A stretch of 64,000 nucleotides of DNA from Parietaria judaica (lineage: Eukaryota > Streptophyta > Magnoliopsida > Rosales > Urticaceae), in NCBI GenBank assembly GCA_954871525.1, contig OX940871.1, positions 2,480,001 through 2,544,000 on the forward strand, written 5' to 3'. This document shows, piece after piece, positions 22,993-34,832 of the stretch (position 1 is the stretch's first letter; each line of letters opens with the position of its first letter). The position numbers were made by a program, and so were the translations under genes. The notes under the pieces were generated by a model. The model searched no databases and was not told where the DNA came from. It was given only the letters and a program-made list of their open reading frames with translations.

Positions 22993-23228
22993 TATATATA
23001 TGTGTATATATATATATATGTATATATATATACTTGCTTCTCAATAGTCAGTAGAGTTATGGATTGGACCATCATTAATTATATATTGTGAAGTAAAAAT
23101 CAACACGTGCAAATGTACTTTGCACGGAGCCATTGACTATTAATATGAAACTGACTAAGCAATTATGGAATTAGGCCTCAGTTATATCCGATCTTCGTAA
23201 TTATGCAAAGAAATGATAGTTATATAAT

Positions 23229-23443
23229 GAAATAATAGCGGCAAATGTATAAAGTTTAAGACAAATTATTGGTTGTGTTTGTATCCATATTCTATTTGTA
23301 AGACATGTGGAGGTAACAAAACGAAAAACACACACACACACACAAATTCTACACTATGCGACTGGAGTACATGCATCGGCCTTTACAAATAGAATTTAGG
23401 AACATGATCTCTTAAACTTACATACATTTGCCGCTATTATCTC
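23229..23443. mobile_element. Short MULE-type inverted-repeat element upstream of the MATE gene
   Basis: The left end GAAATAATAGCGGCAAATGT and inverted right end GAGATAATAGCGGCAAATGT extend into about 33 bp of inverted similarity (…AAGTTTAAG). The 215-bp element belongs with those at 27184 and 52794 by its ATAGCGGCA core. Flanks TTATATAAT and TTATAATAC are only a weak 9-bp match. It ends 115 bp before the MATE start codon. A (CA)n run is near 23328-23344. Confidence 0.6.
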
Positions 23444-23557
23444 TTATAATACACTATACATGTACCAATTTTCTCAGCCTCTAGTGTTTCTTTTCTTCTC
23501 TTGAGCTGATCACCTAGAATTCTTCAGGTCCGAGCTACAAACTAAAAGACCGGCAAG

Positions 23558-26348
23558 ATGCATAAACAAGACCGGGGTTCGGCTCTCAAAGCTCCTCTAA
23601 TCAGAAAAGTCAAAGATGGCGGTGAGCGGAGCGAGTGGGGCGACGTGAAAGGGGAGCTGAAGAAGCAGCTGAGCTTGGCGGGGCCGCTAGTGGTGGTGAG
23701 CTTCTTGCAGAACATCCTGCCGACGATCTCGGTCATGTTCATTGGCCACCTTGGAGAGCTCGCTCTCTCCAGCTCTTCCATGGCCACTTCGTTCGCCGGA
23801 GTCACTGGCTTCAGTCTTATGGTAAGTAAGATACATTATCAAACAATTTTTTTTTTCTATTTTTATTAGGAAAATAAAATGATCTTGTTCAATAACTCTC
23901 AAATTTTCGTATTCTTCTTATTTTGAGGTTAAAAATTACAACAAAAAATATTTTCCTTTCTTTTAATTCTTCCAAAGTCCAAACAAACAGAAAAGTTTGT
24001 AACAAAAAATGCATGTACTTAAACTTTTCCATGAAAATAGCTCGGAATGGGAAGCGCGTTGGAGACGTTCTGCGGACAAGCCTACGGGGCGAAGCAGTAC
24101 CACATGCTCGGCGTCCACATGCAGCGCGCCATGCTCGTCCTCATCCTCATATGCATCCCCGTAGGGATCCTATGGTCCTGCACGGGACGGATCTTCCTTG
24201 CCCTCAACCAAGACCCCGAAATCGCAGCCGAAGCGGGGATCTACTCCCTGTGGCTCGTCCCCAGCATATTCCCCTTCGGCCTCCTCCAGTGCCAGCTCCG
24301 CTTCCTCCAGGCGCAGAACAACACGTGGCCGCTCGTGGCCAGCACCGCGGTCACCAGCGTGCTCCACGTGGCCGTATGTTACGTCTTTGTCTTTCAGCTC
24401 GGGCTCGGGAGCAAAGGAGCAGCTTTGTCCAACGCGGTTTCCTACTCCGTCAATGTGCTGATTCTTGCCTTTTACGTCAAGTATTCTCCGTCGTGTCGGA
24501 AGACTTGGACGGGGTTCTCGAAGAGTGGAGCGGAGAATCTCCTAGGGTTTCTCAACTTGGCCGTGCCTTCGGCGCTTATGGTTTGGTAAGCTTTGCTAGT
24601 TTTTCTTCTCTTTTTGTTTGAATCTTGGATTGGAAATACTGTAATCGTTAGGGTTTTGACTCAGATCAGCTTGGAGTATTGGGCTTATGAATTTCTGGTT
24701 CTGGTTTCGGGTTTGCTTCCCAATCCGAAGCTCGAAACATCGATGATGTCAATCAGGTTCCATCAAGATTTTCATGATAATTATCGAACTTTATATTTTT
24801 ATATTTATCCGTATGTAACTCTTTTGTCCGCTTGATAAATTTGTAACGTATAATTAATAAAATAAAATTATTTTATTAATGATACGTTACAAATTATTTT
24901 GTAACAATATTTTACTTAATTTTATTCGTATATTTTTGTTAATGTTAAAAAGCTCAATCAATTCAATTTTTTCTTCAGTCTCAACACAAGTGGATTGGTC
25001 TACCGAATTCCCTTCGGTTTCAGCAGTGCCGTCAGGTAGATTCCAACGAGACGGAAATCTCCCCCGTTTATAAAATATAACCACAATAACCTCGGTCTTT
25101 TTGACATATCCTTTGTGCATGGTTGACCCCTTTCTGTAGCACAAGAGTGTCAAACGAATTAGGCGCGGGAAATCCCCAAGGGGCGCGTTTGGCTGCACGG
25201 ATAGTGATATATTTAGCCGTTATCCAAGGCTTAGTGTTGAGCTCAATCGCGGTTTTGGTGAGAAATGTTTGGGGATATTTATTCACCAATGAAGCTGAAG
25301 TCATTAGCTATTTGGCCATTGTTATGCCTGTTCTTGCTCTCTCCAATTTCATGGATGGAATTCAAGGAGTTCTTTCAGTTACATTTTTTTTTCTCTAACC
25401 GAAACCGCCCTCAAATTTACTCGTTGGTGCAGTTTGTCGCCTGAATTAAGTTTTAGTTCACATTGGCCTATAGAATTTTTTTAATTTGTGCACTTTGGTC
25501 ATGAAATTCTAGTTAATTTATGATGTCATTTAATTTATTTTCTCGTGATTTGTTGAAAATAAAACTATATATATTATATAGGGACGTTGAGAGGATGTGG
25601 ATGGCAAAAAATGGGTGCATATGTGAATTTGGGAGCTTATTATCTTGTGGGGCTTCCTTGTGCTTTAGTCTTGACTTTCTACTACCATTTTGGAGGGAAG
25701 GTAAGGGATTTTGTTAACTATTTAATCATCACTGGGACCATCGATTTTTCATCGGTAACGGTTTTCTGAACTTGGTTTTAAACTAAATCTAATCATCTTT
25801 GTGAAGTCTTTATTAAACTATTAATAAAAATTTCAGGGACTCTGGATGGGAATCATATGTGGGAGCTCTCTTCAAGCGGTTTTGTTGTTGATAGTCTCGT
25901 TACGGATAAATTGGGATGAAGAAGTAAATTTATATTCGCACATATTTTTTTTTCTTTCAGAATTCTATTTTTTTTAGATATTTATATATAACGGCTAGAA
26001 GTTCTCTAAATAGAGTAGTTCGTTTTCCGGAATATCGATTCCGACTTTCTTAAATACATATTTAATAATAACGAATTAATCTAGACAGTCTTGAGTGACC
26101 CTAGGATCTTTTGAATTTTAAGAAAAAATACTTTCTAAAAATCGAAACGAAAATTTAAGATTGTTTTTTTTTTTTCGGAGAAAAAAAAAGAGATGTGGAA
26201 TACTCCTTAATCTCCATATTTACAATATTAATAGCTACTAGTTTTTTATATATATATATCCCATTTTTATATAGACTTTGTTTTACTTTTGCAGGCAATG
26301 AAAGCACAGGATAGAGTTCTCAGTTCAAGTGGTCAATTAGTGTCATGA
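23558..26348 (+). CDS. MATE family efflux transporter (DETOXIFICATION-like), splice-junction lesion
   Basis: MATE proteins export flavonoids, alkaloids or xenobiotics by H+ antiport, usually with 12 membrane helices. Eight exons are inferred: 23558-23821, 24041-24585, 24670-24756, 24979-25035, 25140-25377, 25582-25700, 25837-25923 and 26295-26348. Diagnostic motifs are [58 protein letters not shown] and [18 protein letters not shown]. All junctions fit GT-AG and keep frame except exon 5 to 6. There the sequence reads CTTTCAGTTACA where families have CAG|GT, so using the only GT leaves the message one base short and runs into TGA soon after. With one more base the total would be exactly 484 codons. 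The gene may be a recent pseudogene, or the base may be missing from the assembly. Start chosen at the first ATG before the conserved region. Confidence 0.88.
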
Positions 26349-27183
26349 AGTTTGAGATTGTATTGGTTGAGCGTAATTTATATATTTTTCCGATTCAAAT
26401 GTATCGATATATCCAATGGGCAAATAAAATCAACCGACCAATAAGTTTATAATGATTTTGCAAAAGCTTATAAATCCCAGTTTGGTGCCAGAAAATTGAA
26501 ACAAAATCCTTTGTATGAAAGGAATTGGTTGAGGGCAAATATGGGCCAAAGTGTGTTAAATATTTTAGAATGGCATAGACACTAAATTATAAGATAAGAT
26601 AAACATTTAAAAACAGTCTCTAGCTAGTTACCTTGAATCGCTCATGAGGAGACTACATACTTTTAAAATCGTAACGGAACCTCGTCGATAACACCTTAAC
26701 TGCCCTCGATATATTTGTATATTAAACTTGTGGTCGGTTTACACACAAGTGTTTGAATATAAGGATGCTCTGTTGCTATTGAAATGATAAGGGGCAAAGA
26801 AAAAATTTCTTAAGAGAAAATAGTTAAATCTATGATCAACAAAAACAAATTAGATATAATTTGTATGTTAAATATTCTCCCTTAACATCTATAAGAGACT
26901 ACATTCTTGTCATGTTGTGCTTCTACATGAAATGACTAGGGGCAAAAAGGGAATATTTTAAGAGATAAATAGTTAAGAATTAAACCTTCATTAGAATGAG
27001 ACAAACACTAATAAGATAAGATTTGCCTAGTTTTAAAAATCCTCTCTAAACATATAAAACAATCACTAGTTACCACTTACCATATATCACACAAAAAGAG
27101 GTTCCTTGAACATTGCTACATGAAATATGGACATATTTATATATGTCTACACATATTACACACATTTATTTTTGTATATATAA
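26349..27183. other. Intergenic DNA downstream of the MATE gene
   Basis: No gene seen. A phrase around AATGATAAGGGGCAAAGAAAAAA (26780s) recurs in altered form near 26930, pointing to an old local duplication. Confidence 0.35.
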
Positions 27184-27541
27184 GGTAAAGTAGCGGCATA
27201 AGTATCCAAAGTATTTGAAAAATTGACGGTAAGTTTTCATTTTTTTTTTGTGGCGAAAGTTGCCAAACTCTTATATTGTGTATTCCGTCATATTTTCGTT
27301 CATAACCGATCCACATGTCATTTTTTAAACCCATTAAATATACAATTGTTTATCATTGATAAATCAGTTAATTTTTTTAATAAAATTGTATATTTAATGG
27401 GTTTAAAAATGTTACACATGATGCGGTTCGGGGTGTAAACATGACAAAATACACAAAATAAGAGTTCGAGAAATTTCACCCAAAAAATGAACTTAACATC
27501 AACTTTTCACACACTTTGAATACTTATACCGCTATTTTCCC
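27184..27541. mobile_element. Short MULE-type element with very long inverted repeats
   Basis: The left end GGTAAAGTAGCGGCATAAGT and inverted right end GGGAAAATAGCGGTATAAGT begin arms that pair over most of the element. Shared blocks include TGGCGAAAGTTGCCAAACTC-like sequence, CTTAT(A/T)TTGTGTAT and TTAAACCCATTAAATATACA. The two arms nearly meet near 27360-27385, making it almost a foldback. No clear 9-bp duplication was found. It ends 235 bp before the next start codon. Confidence 0.65.
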
Positions 27542-27776
27542 ACATATAAATATATTAAGGAAGCAAGGTTAAGTGCATATCTATCTCTAGTTTGTTGTCA
27601 CCTCTCACCATGTGCACACATGCACACCAATTCCTTTCCTCAACCATGCAAGCTCATCAACACATATATAATATACACACTCACAACAACCAAGAATCAT
27701 ACAAATTAATAACAACTCTTCCTTCCTTCTTTCTTTCTTCTTTCCTCTCATCTTCATACCAATCAAAACCTCTCCA

Positions 27777-28172
27777 ATGGCTCTCTCAAAGACTAGACCA
27801 ACCCTAGCAACTCCATTGTTATTGCCATTCCTATCAACCCTCTTAGCCTCTTCTCTCCTATTGGCCCTATTTCTCCACAAAGACAAGCTCGTCGGGCCGA
27901 CGATAATCTGGCCTCTCTTGTGGGCCCTCGTGGCGCTGACCTCGTTGACCCTTGTCGCGGCCGCGAGAGCCACCATGGTGACGTGGATCACGGTGCTGGT
28001 GCTTCTGGCCTTCGCGGGGAACCGCCGCCGGGTCTTGGTCAAGCGCGGGAGGACGATAACCAACGACGTGGCGATGCTGGTCGTCGGAGTTTTGGCCCTG
28101 GGCTGTGCAACGGTTTTTAGCCTCGTAGTAGCCGTTGTCGGCATAAGGGAAGCTCGGTTGATTTCTTTGTAG
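27777..28172 (+). CDS. Small plant multi-pass membrane protein, unknown function
   Basis: A single-exon frame of 131 aa has four hydrophobic segments, about residues 12-32, 42-62, 66-82 and 96-120, separated by basic loops (AGNRRRVLVKRGRTI). Coding DNA is clearly GC-richer than its surroundings and has no frame lesion, which supports a real gene. The start is the first ATG in the stretch, and the preceding 100 bp is pyrimidine-rich (CTTCCTTCTTTC), as in plant leaders. I do not recognise a named family. A MULE-type miniature ends 235 bp upstream. Membrane topology is read by eye only. Confidence 0.75.
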   Translation: MALSKTRPTLATPLLLPFLSTLLASSLLLALFLHKDKLVGPTIIWPLLWALVALTSLTLVAAARATMVTWITVLVLLAFAGNRRRVLVKRGRTITNDVAMLVVGVLALGCATVFSLVVAVVGIREARLISL

Positions 28173-29702
28173 AATGAAGTGAGAGTCGTTGAATTTTTAA
28201 CTTTGGCTCTTCTTATGTTATTTAATTTTTTTGGTGATGCAAATAGACAAAGTAATAGATTGAATAAATGATTATATATATCATTTTTTATTTTTTTGCT
28301 CTTGATGTACAAATATTTTTTGTGTTTTGGTTGTTAAATCATGTGGAGTTTACTAGACCACGGTTTACGTTCCCGTATTTTATATGTTATTCAATTGACT
28401 TTTGTTCTTAATTACTATTTTACATTCTTTCAATGATGCATTTAGAGTTTACTAGACCACGGTTTAAGTTCCCGTATTTTATATTAAACCGACGGTTTTG
28501 TAAAAATAAAATCAAAATAATTACCAAAGGTATGTTGATGGGTAAGCGAAAATTGAAGGAATTTAAAAAAAAAAACAATAAAAATCAATTAATTATCTTT
28601 CTCAGACTTTACAAAAATTAATTGTTACTAGATATCATGCTTAGAAATATCAACAAAATTATTGTATATTACATATTAGTATTTCCTTATAAAATGGATA
28701 TATTGAAGTGTATATACTTTACTTATGTCGTGATGCAAATTTATAGACATGAAATTTAATGAAATATCTGAAAGTGAAGCTCATCTTCTTTTACCGTTTT
28801 TGCCCTTGTTTATGGTATCTTTGGGCTCTTCATGTGTATAAATTATAAAATCATAATATAAGTTTTATGATTTAATTGATTGCAACATATTGGTGGTGAC
28901 TTATGCCGTTGTGGACTTTTGAGGTTATTATTAATTGCTTTGTCTATCTGTACTCCTTCATTATTGTACGAAGTTCCGATTAGAAAGAAATTCCTCCAAT
29001 TATGGGAATAATTGTAAGTTTCTTTTATTCCGTTTCTGGTTATACGTAGTGTTTCTATTGTGTTTTATTCGTTTTTATTTGCGTGTTAAAATGTGGATAA
29101 CCCGTTTACCAATCGTGTCTAATTCGTTTAATTCATTAAGCGATTAAGATATAAGTAAGAGACAAACGGTTCATTTTAGATTCATTTACTTTAGAAACTA
29201 TAGTTAGATGATGTAAGATTTTAAGATTAATCAGTAATATTATAAATTCATAAACTATAGAACGTAGTTCATATAATACATAGAATTAGTATAAACATGC
29301 TTAATAGTTCTTGTAATTAGTATAAACTATAGAACGTAGTTCATATAATAAATAAATAAAATCAGCATTTTATTACTTGTAATTATGTTTAATTAGGTCT
29401 CGTCGTCTTCATGTCGTGTTCAACGGTTCTTGATAACTTTAGTATGGTTCCCGAGATGACAGAGAAAATAAAAAGTTAAAAGGAATATATTGGTTCGAAG
29501 AATCAAGACCTTCAAATATTGCGTACAAACACGAGTCCGTTCATGTACATTAGATAAAAATTAGAACTTTTGAGATATTCATTGTATTATTTATTTCATT
29601 ATTATAATTTTTACTTTCACATAAATGTTATCAATACCTCTTGAATATATCAATTTGTATGAAATTATTTTATCTTGAATGTTCACCTTCTACGAGTTTC
29701 GA
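28173..29702. other. Intergenic DNA with two small direct repeats
   Basis: GAGTTTACTAGACCACGGTT plus following GTTCCCGTATTTTATAT appears at about 28347-28386 and again at 28446-28485. CTATAGAACGTAGTTCATAT appears at about 29254 and again about 65 bp on. No gene or RNA is supported. Confidence 0.5.
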
Positions 29703-29732
29703 GGCTTTCTATATATATATATATAGAAAGCC
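29703..29732. repeat. Perfect 30-bp palindrome
   Basis: GGCTTTC, then eight TA steps, then GAAAGCC form an exact palindrome able to extrude as a cruciform. It sits in non-genic DNA. Confidence 0.8.
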
Positions 29733-29938
29733 AAGAAGCGGAAATATGGAATACTATAAGAGAAATTAGAAAAGGAGATAATTCGGTAAAATGAATAGAG
29801 AGCGAAATCTATATTTTTAAAATTTGATACAAGTTATATTTAATAAAAATAAGACACCTTGATACAAATTAAAAAATCATGAAGAATACTAATACAAAGG
29901 TTAACCGCTAGTGTCGTTATCAATGGTCATTCTAATTT

Positions 29939-30152
29939 CGAGTCACTCCGGACAATTAAAAGTCCGAAGTCCCCGCGGGGATACGAGATTTTGCTAATGA
30001 GTTTGCAACCTCGTTACATAGTCTAGGGATTCACCGAATCTTTCTCGCCGGCGCCACTTTCTTAGGTAAGCCTTCAATGCTCCGTAGAATCGGTCCTCGG
30101 AGGGATTTAAGGCCCTAATCCTAATGAATCTATTTCCTTACCAAAAAAATAA
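29939..30152 (+). repeat. SINE-like retroposon with 17-bp target duplication
   Basis: A 214-bp block ending in AAAAAAATAAA is flanked by perfect direct repeats AATGGTCATTCTAATTT (29922-29938, 30153-30169). The long duplication plus A-rich tail is diagnostic of target-primed reverse transcription. The body is GC-richer than its flanks (GTCCCCGCGGGGATACGAG). No clear A and B box pair was identified, so the source RNA is uncertain. Confidence 0.7.
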
Positions 30153-30659
30153 AATGGTCATTCTAATTTTAATGTCGTTTTACTACTTATATAAGTTTCT
30201 CTGTTCTGAGAAATTTTATACTGCCTTTTAAGATATCTTCGTCGTTTTTCCTGGTCAGGAAATCTGTCGTTTTTCTTGAAGTCCCATTTTGAATTTAAAC
30301 TCTAGGAAATCCATTGAATTCGGAACAAAATTTGAATGAAAACGTATACATAACAATCCAATGAATGATCATATTAAATCAAAATAAAAAAAATTGCCAT
30401 CGCATTTGCGACTTAAATTATAAAATCTATTATCCATATATATATATATAAAATCTATATATATATAAAAAGAAAATCTACTAACAATAAATTAGTTGTC
30501 TATATAACTTGGAAATGGAGAATCCTACAATTCTAAATTTTTACTATTTTAGATTTAATTTTATTCAAAACCTATTTATCATCCTCCACTACGTGTACAA
30601 TAAATGAAATTATAAATTTTGCATTCATGTATTTGTAATTTTAAACGCATAACTTATAG

Positions 30660-31376
30660 TAGGGGTGTGCAAAAAAAACCCAACCCAACAATTTAACCCA
30701 ACCCAATTGAACCCAACCCCAATCAAACCCAACCCAATTAACCCAATAGTTATCGGGTTGGGTTGGGTTCAACCCGAATAAATAGTCGGGTTGGGGTTGG
30801 GCTAAATGCATTGGGTTGGGCCGGCCCAATTGACCCAATCAAGATTTTTTTTCAAATAATTAATTAATTTTTTAAAATATATTTTTGTAGTTTAAACGTT
30901 AAATAAGTAAAAGCAAACAACAAATAAATAAAAAAAATGTATTTCTAGAGTCTCATTTTTATTTTTAGTCATTATTTAATGTCTATGACCATGTTTCTAG
31001 TATACGATTACGATCACATTTCTAGTTTAGTTTGCGATATGTTCCGTACTTGTGTTATTTAATGTTTATGACTATAATAACGTTAAATTTTTGAATTTGG
31101 TGTTTACAGACAATAATATAAAATTTCTATTTATTGATCGACGGTTTAAATTTAAGTGTTATTCGGTAAAATATTTATATATATTTTTTAAAGTTTAGTT
31201 CAGGCCAATGACCCAACCCAACCCAACCCAACCCAACCCAGAGTTTTTCGGGTTGGGTTGGATTGGGTCTTCAAAAATTTTGGGTCGGATTGGGTTATTT
31301 TTTCCAAACCCAATATGATCGGGTCGGGTTCATGTTTTACTTCGGGTCGACCCAATCCAACCCATGCACACCCCTA
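30660..31376. mobile_element. hAT-like non-autonomous element with GGGTTGGG subterminal repeats
   Basis: Terminal inverted repeats TAGGGGTGTGCA are perfect over 12 bp. The flanks ACTTATAG and ATTTATAG match at 7 of 8 positions. Both subterminal regions are dense in (CCCAA)n/GGGTTGGG motifs in inverted orientation. There is no transposase. It shares the TAGGGGTG start with the nested pair at 2.4-4.0 kb. Confidence 0.75.
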
Positions 31377-31563
31377 ATTTATAGGACATCAAATAATACA
31401 TCAAATAATAAATAAAATATTATAAATTTTATTGGTGTAATACTGTAATTGCATGCATTCAAGCATTCTGATTGTTTCCTTAAAAAAAAGGCTTCTTATA
31501 TTTAAACGTATAAGAAATGATTAGAGAATATTTAAATAAACATTTTCTTTAGACATCTATATA

Positions 31564-32938
31564 TCTATATATAAAAGCAAAATCGATCCATAATAAATTA
31601 ACTATCTAGAAAGTTTGAAAATGGAGAATCATTCATGATTTTATAATTCTTTTTATATAAAAATAAAATTTATCTACAATAAATTAACTATCTAGAAGAT
31701 TGGAAATGAAGAATCCTATTTCATGATTTCGTAATTTTAACTATTTCATGAATAAATTAACTATTCTAAAATTTCATGATATCATAATTTTTTTTTTTTT
31801 GTACTATTTCACTTATTGAATGACACAATACTAAAATTTCATTTATTAGTTACAAATAGTTATGATTTCATTATGACTTTTTCTCTTTTCATAATGATTT
31901 TTTCTCTTTTTATTAAATAGTTGCAAAGGGTGCTATACGGTGGCTTTTCATTTTATCCGGCATTGTTACTCACAGTGCTATTCTATATTCAATATCAATT
32001 CATTGTCTTTTAATCACTCTTTCCCGACGATTAGGCTTTCTTAAGTTAGTAGTTTTTATTCTTCATCAAACTCAATATTCCTTAAAACTCGATACACTTC
32101 CTGATCTCGACGACTCCTTTGCAGGAGGATTTCTTCCTTTTCTTTTATTATATTAAGGGATTTCTTCAATAATATTAAGTTTTGTCACGCTTTTAGATTA
32201 AATTTTCCCAGAGGGTTTGATTTGATTTTATTTGATTTTTGGTGTTTTTTACTTTTGTATTAGATTACTTCAATTAAGAATAAGTTCTTCGCATTTCCGG
32301 TGAGTTTTTTTTCTTCTTTTCATATTGTGGTTTTATTTTCACCGGTGAGTTTTTTATTTTATTTTATTTCAACACAATTTTTCCCTTTGCTGATTATTTC
32401 AGGAGGATCTCTTCGACCGAGAATAAGTTCGTCATTTTTTTTCTTCGGTGAGTTTCTTATTTCATCAAATTCGATTCAATTTTTTCGGGTGAGTTTGATT
32501 TGATGGGCGCTTATTTTCCTTTTATTGGTTCTCGGGCAAATTTGTTCGACCATAAGTAAGTTCATTTTTTATCCAGTGAGTTTTCTATTTCTTGATTTTC
32601 ATTCAATTTTTTTCTTCTTATTTTGGTAGTTTTGACTTTTGATATTTTTTTATTTTTTTCTTCTTATTTTCTTTATTTTATAATTTATAATTATTTCACT
32701 TTTCTTTTTCGCATTATTTTACACACCAAAACTTATTTATCAACAATTTTTTTTCTCAAAAAAATTTAACATAAAGAATTTTGTATACATTAACATCGAT
32801 AAGAAAAAAATACTCACTTCAAAATAATTATTGATATCAATGTCAAAATTATACGAATTAATAAAATTTTTAGACATTTTTGTTAAAAGTTATTAATAAG
32901 AGTACGTCACCGCGCGAAGCGCGGTGCCTATCCACTAG
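31564..32938 (+). mobile_element. Non-autonomous Helitron
   Basis: The 5' end TCTATATATAAAAGCAAAAT is preceded by A. The 3' end has a perfect 8-bp hairpin CACCGCGC-GAA-GCGCGGTG (32908-32926), then CCTATCCA and CTAG, followed by host T. Helitrons insert between A and T, begin TC and end CTRR after such a hairpin, so both termini fit. No Rep/helicase is encoded in 1375 bp. The interior carries diverged repeats of an AGAATAAGTTC ... CGGTGAGTTT module at about 32272, 32415 and 32550. Similar 5' start sequence also occurs near 30452 and 31650. Confidence 0.75.
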
Positions 32939-34832
32939 TATCAATAAACAATGAATACACATGGACATGGCATTTGGATGTTGGCGTCTACAATGAATCG
33001 ACATTGAATAGAAACGACGACATGAAACGAAAACACTCATGAAATATTTCCAAAAAAAAAAACACTCATGAAACAAAACGATATGTATTTCGAACATCGT
33101 TTAATTGATGTTAACATTAATATATTTAGTAATTAATGCATAAAATTAACTACGAAAATAATTCATAAAATAATCTTATATACTTCTTTTTTAATAGGGT
33201 GTGCACACCGAAGTTACAATGCACTCTTATTATTCAATATATTTAGTTTAAAAACATGTGATATTATTGGCTAAATTTACATGTATAAAAAAATACATAT
33301 TTGCATTTCATAGAATTTGAACACAAAATTTATTGGTGAGCCAAATATACATGAGTAAAATGCATTATTAGAAAGAAAAGAAATATATATATGAAGATAA
33401 CTTTGTAGGCCTTGAGCAATGCCCAAAGCTGCCTAGTGCTTGGGCCGACCATAAGTATAACCTTTTGGCTTAAAAGGATTATTAAGATAGCACAATATAA
33501 TTAATTTGACCATATGTTCATAATTAGTGCTAAAAATGCACCCATAGAAATATTTTCGCTAGTTTTGTATATATTTTTAATTAATACATTGTTTGTAAAT
33601 AAGATCAAACCAAACAAGTTTGACTTAGTATTAACTCTACTACACCTCTCACCCGTTGATGCGGTACAAAGTAAACATTGTGTCTCATTTTGATAATATC
33701 CTCCTTAAAACGGTAAGATTACGGCTTACTATAAGACAATTTTATTGTATGTTATTGAAATAAATCAAATTATAGAATAATATTATCGATAAATTCGATA
33801 TTTATGTACTTTTTTATACACTCCTATAATGGCAAATTCAATTAACCATTCTCAAACATATTTTACAATAATCAACAAATTATGATTTTCTTAATCTTAA
33901 AAAAAATGGTTAATGAGTAGAAAATGAAATAATTTAATTGACTGAAATAAAAAGGAATCTGAGTTTAAAATTTTAATGATCATTTAAAGAAAAGAAAAAA
34001 GTTATAAATGAGAATTGCATTAATGTTTTTTTTCCTAATAGATTATTGACTTATTCACCCAATCCATCCTTTTTAGGGTAACTTGCATAATACCCCCATA
34101 AACTTTATTAAGTGGTGTAATTCGCTCACTAAACTGTAATTTTTCACATTAATACCTTTACTCTTTCAAAAAATAACAAATCACCTCATACAATGCAACA
34201 CCGACATATATATTTAATTTATTATCATTATTTTTTGATACTGTAAAATTTCATTTGCTTATTGTGATATCATTAAGAACATTGAAATTGAATAATCTGT
34301 TATACACTAATTAAAATTTCAATTATTTTTAACGCATGACGAGCATTTGCTATAATATGAAAGAGGGATATTTCTGTCAAAATATAAAAATATGGGGTGA
34401 AATGCAACAAGATGCAAAGCCAAGGGACTGCCGATTACTCTTCATGTTGTATTTCTTTTTGAGGAAGAAAAGCCCCAAAAGTCAAGGAAATTTCTTAGGC
34501 GCTAAGCCAATCCATATATATTTATATATATGTATATGTAATTATGTATATGTGTGCGTATATATATCACAGCATAGGCACTGTCCAACTGAACCACGAG
34601 AGAGACGATTAAAGCGGCTTACGGTTACGCTTTGAAAGCTTCCTGCGATTTCCTACTCTTTTTCCTGCGATTTTTATCTTTTTATTTTCTGTAATTATTC
34701 CTCTTAATTTATATATATATATACATTTTCGTAGAATTTTGCATATATATATATATTTATATATAAATTCAAGCCTAGGTTTGATCGAATCATCTCTCAA
34801 CGGCGACGCTCGCGTGTGGTGGTGAAGCTATT
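32939..34832. other. Intergenic DNA upstream of NBR1
   Basis: No gene or bounded element supported. Short (TA)n runs lie close to the NBR1 leader at 34712-34764. Confidence 0.35.

Larger units (their letters stand above)
17106..22997 (+). mobile_element. Full-length young Ty1/copia retrotransposon, Tork/Tnt1-like
   Basis: Two 673-bp LTRs flank an internal region with a Met-tRNA primer site, one uninterrupted gag-pol frame of 1441 codons and a polypurine tract. The LTRs (17111-17783, 22320-22992) begin TGTTG and end CAACA. They differ, as far as I can see, at a single base near 17397/22606. A 5-bp TATAT duplication flanks the element, though it lies in a (TA)n tract. Gene order protease-integrase-RT-RNase H places it in copia. 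Lineage assignment to Tork/Tnt1-like is inference from the gag start. Coding DNA is notably GC-richer than the flanks. Confidence 0.95.

Noticed and set aside
23923..24621. 232-codon frame overlapping the MATE exon 2
   Set aside because: It is the alternate frame of a GC-rich exon. The MATE frame carries all conserved motifs.
31200..31260. Telomere-like (CCCAA)n repeats
   Set aside because: Plant telomere repeat is CCCTAAA. Here the unit is CCCAA and occurs as subterminal repeats of the hAT-like element at 30660.
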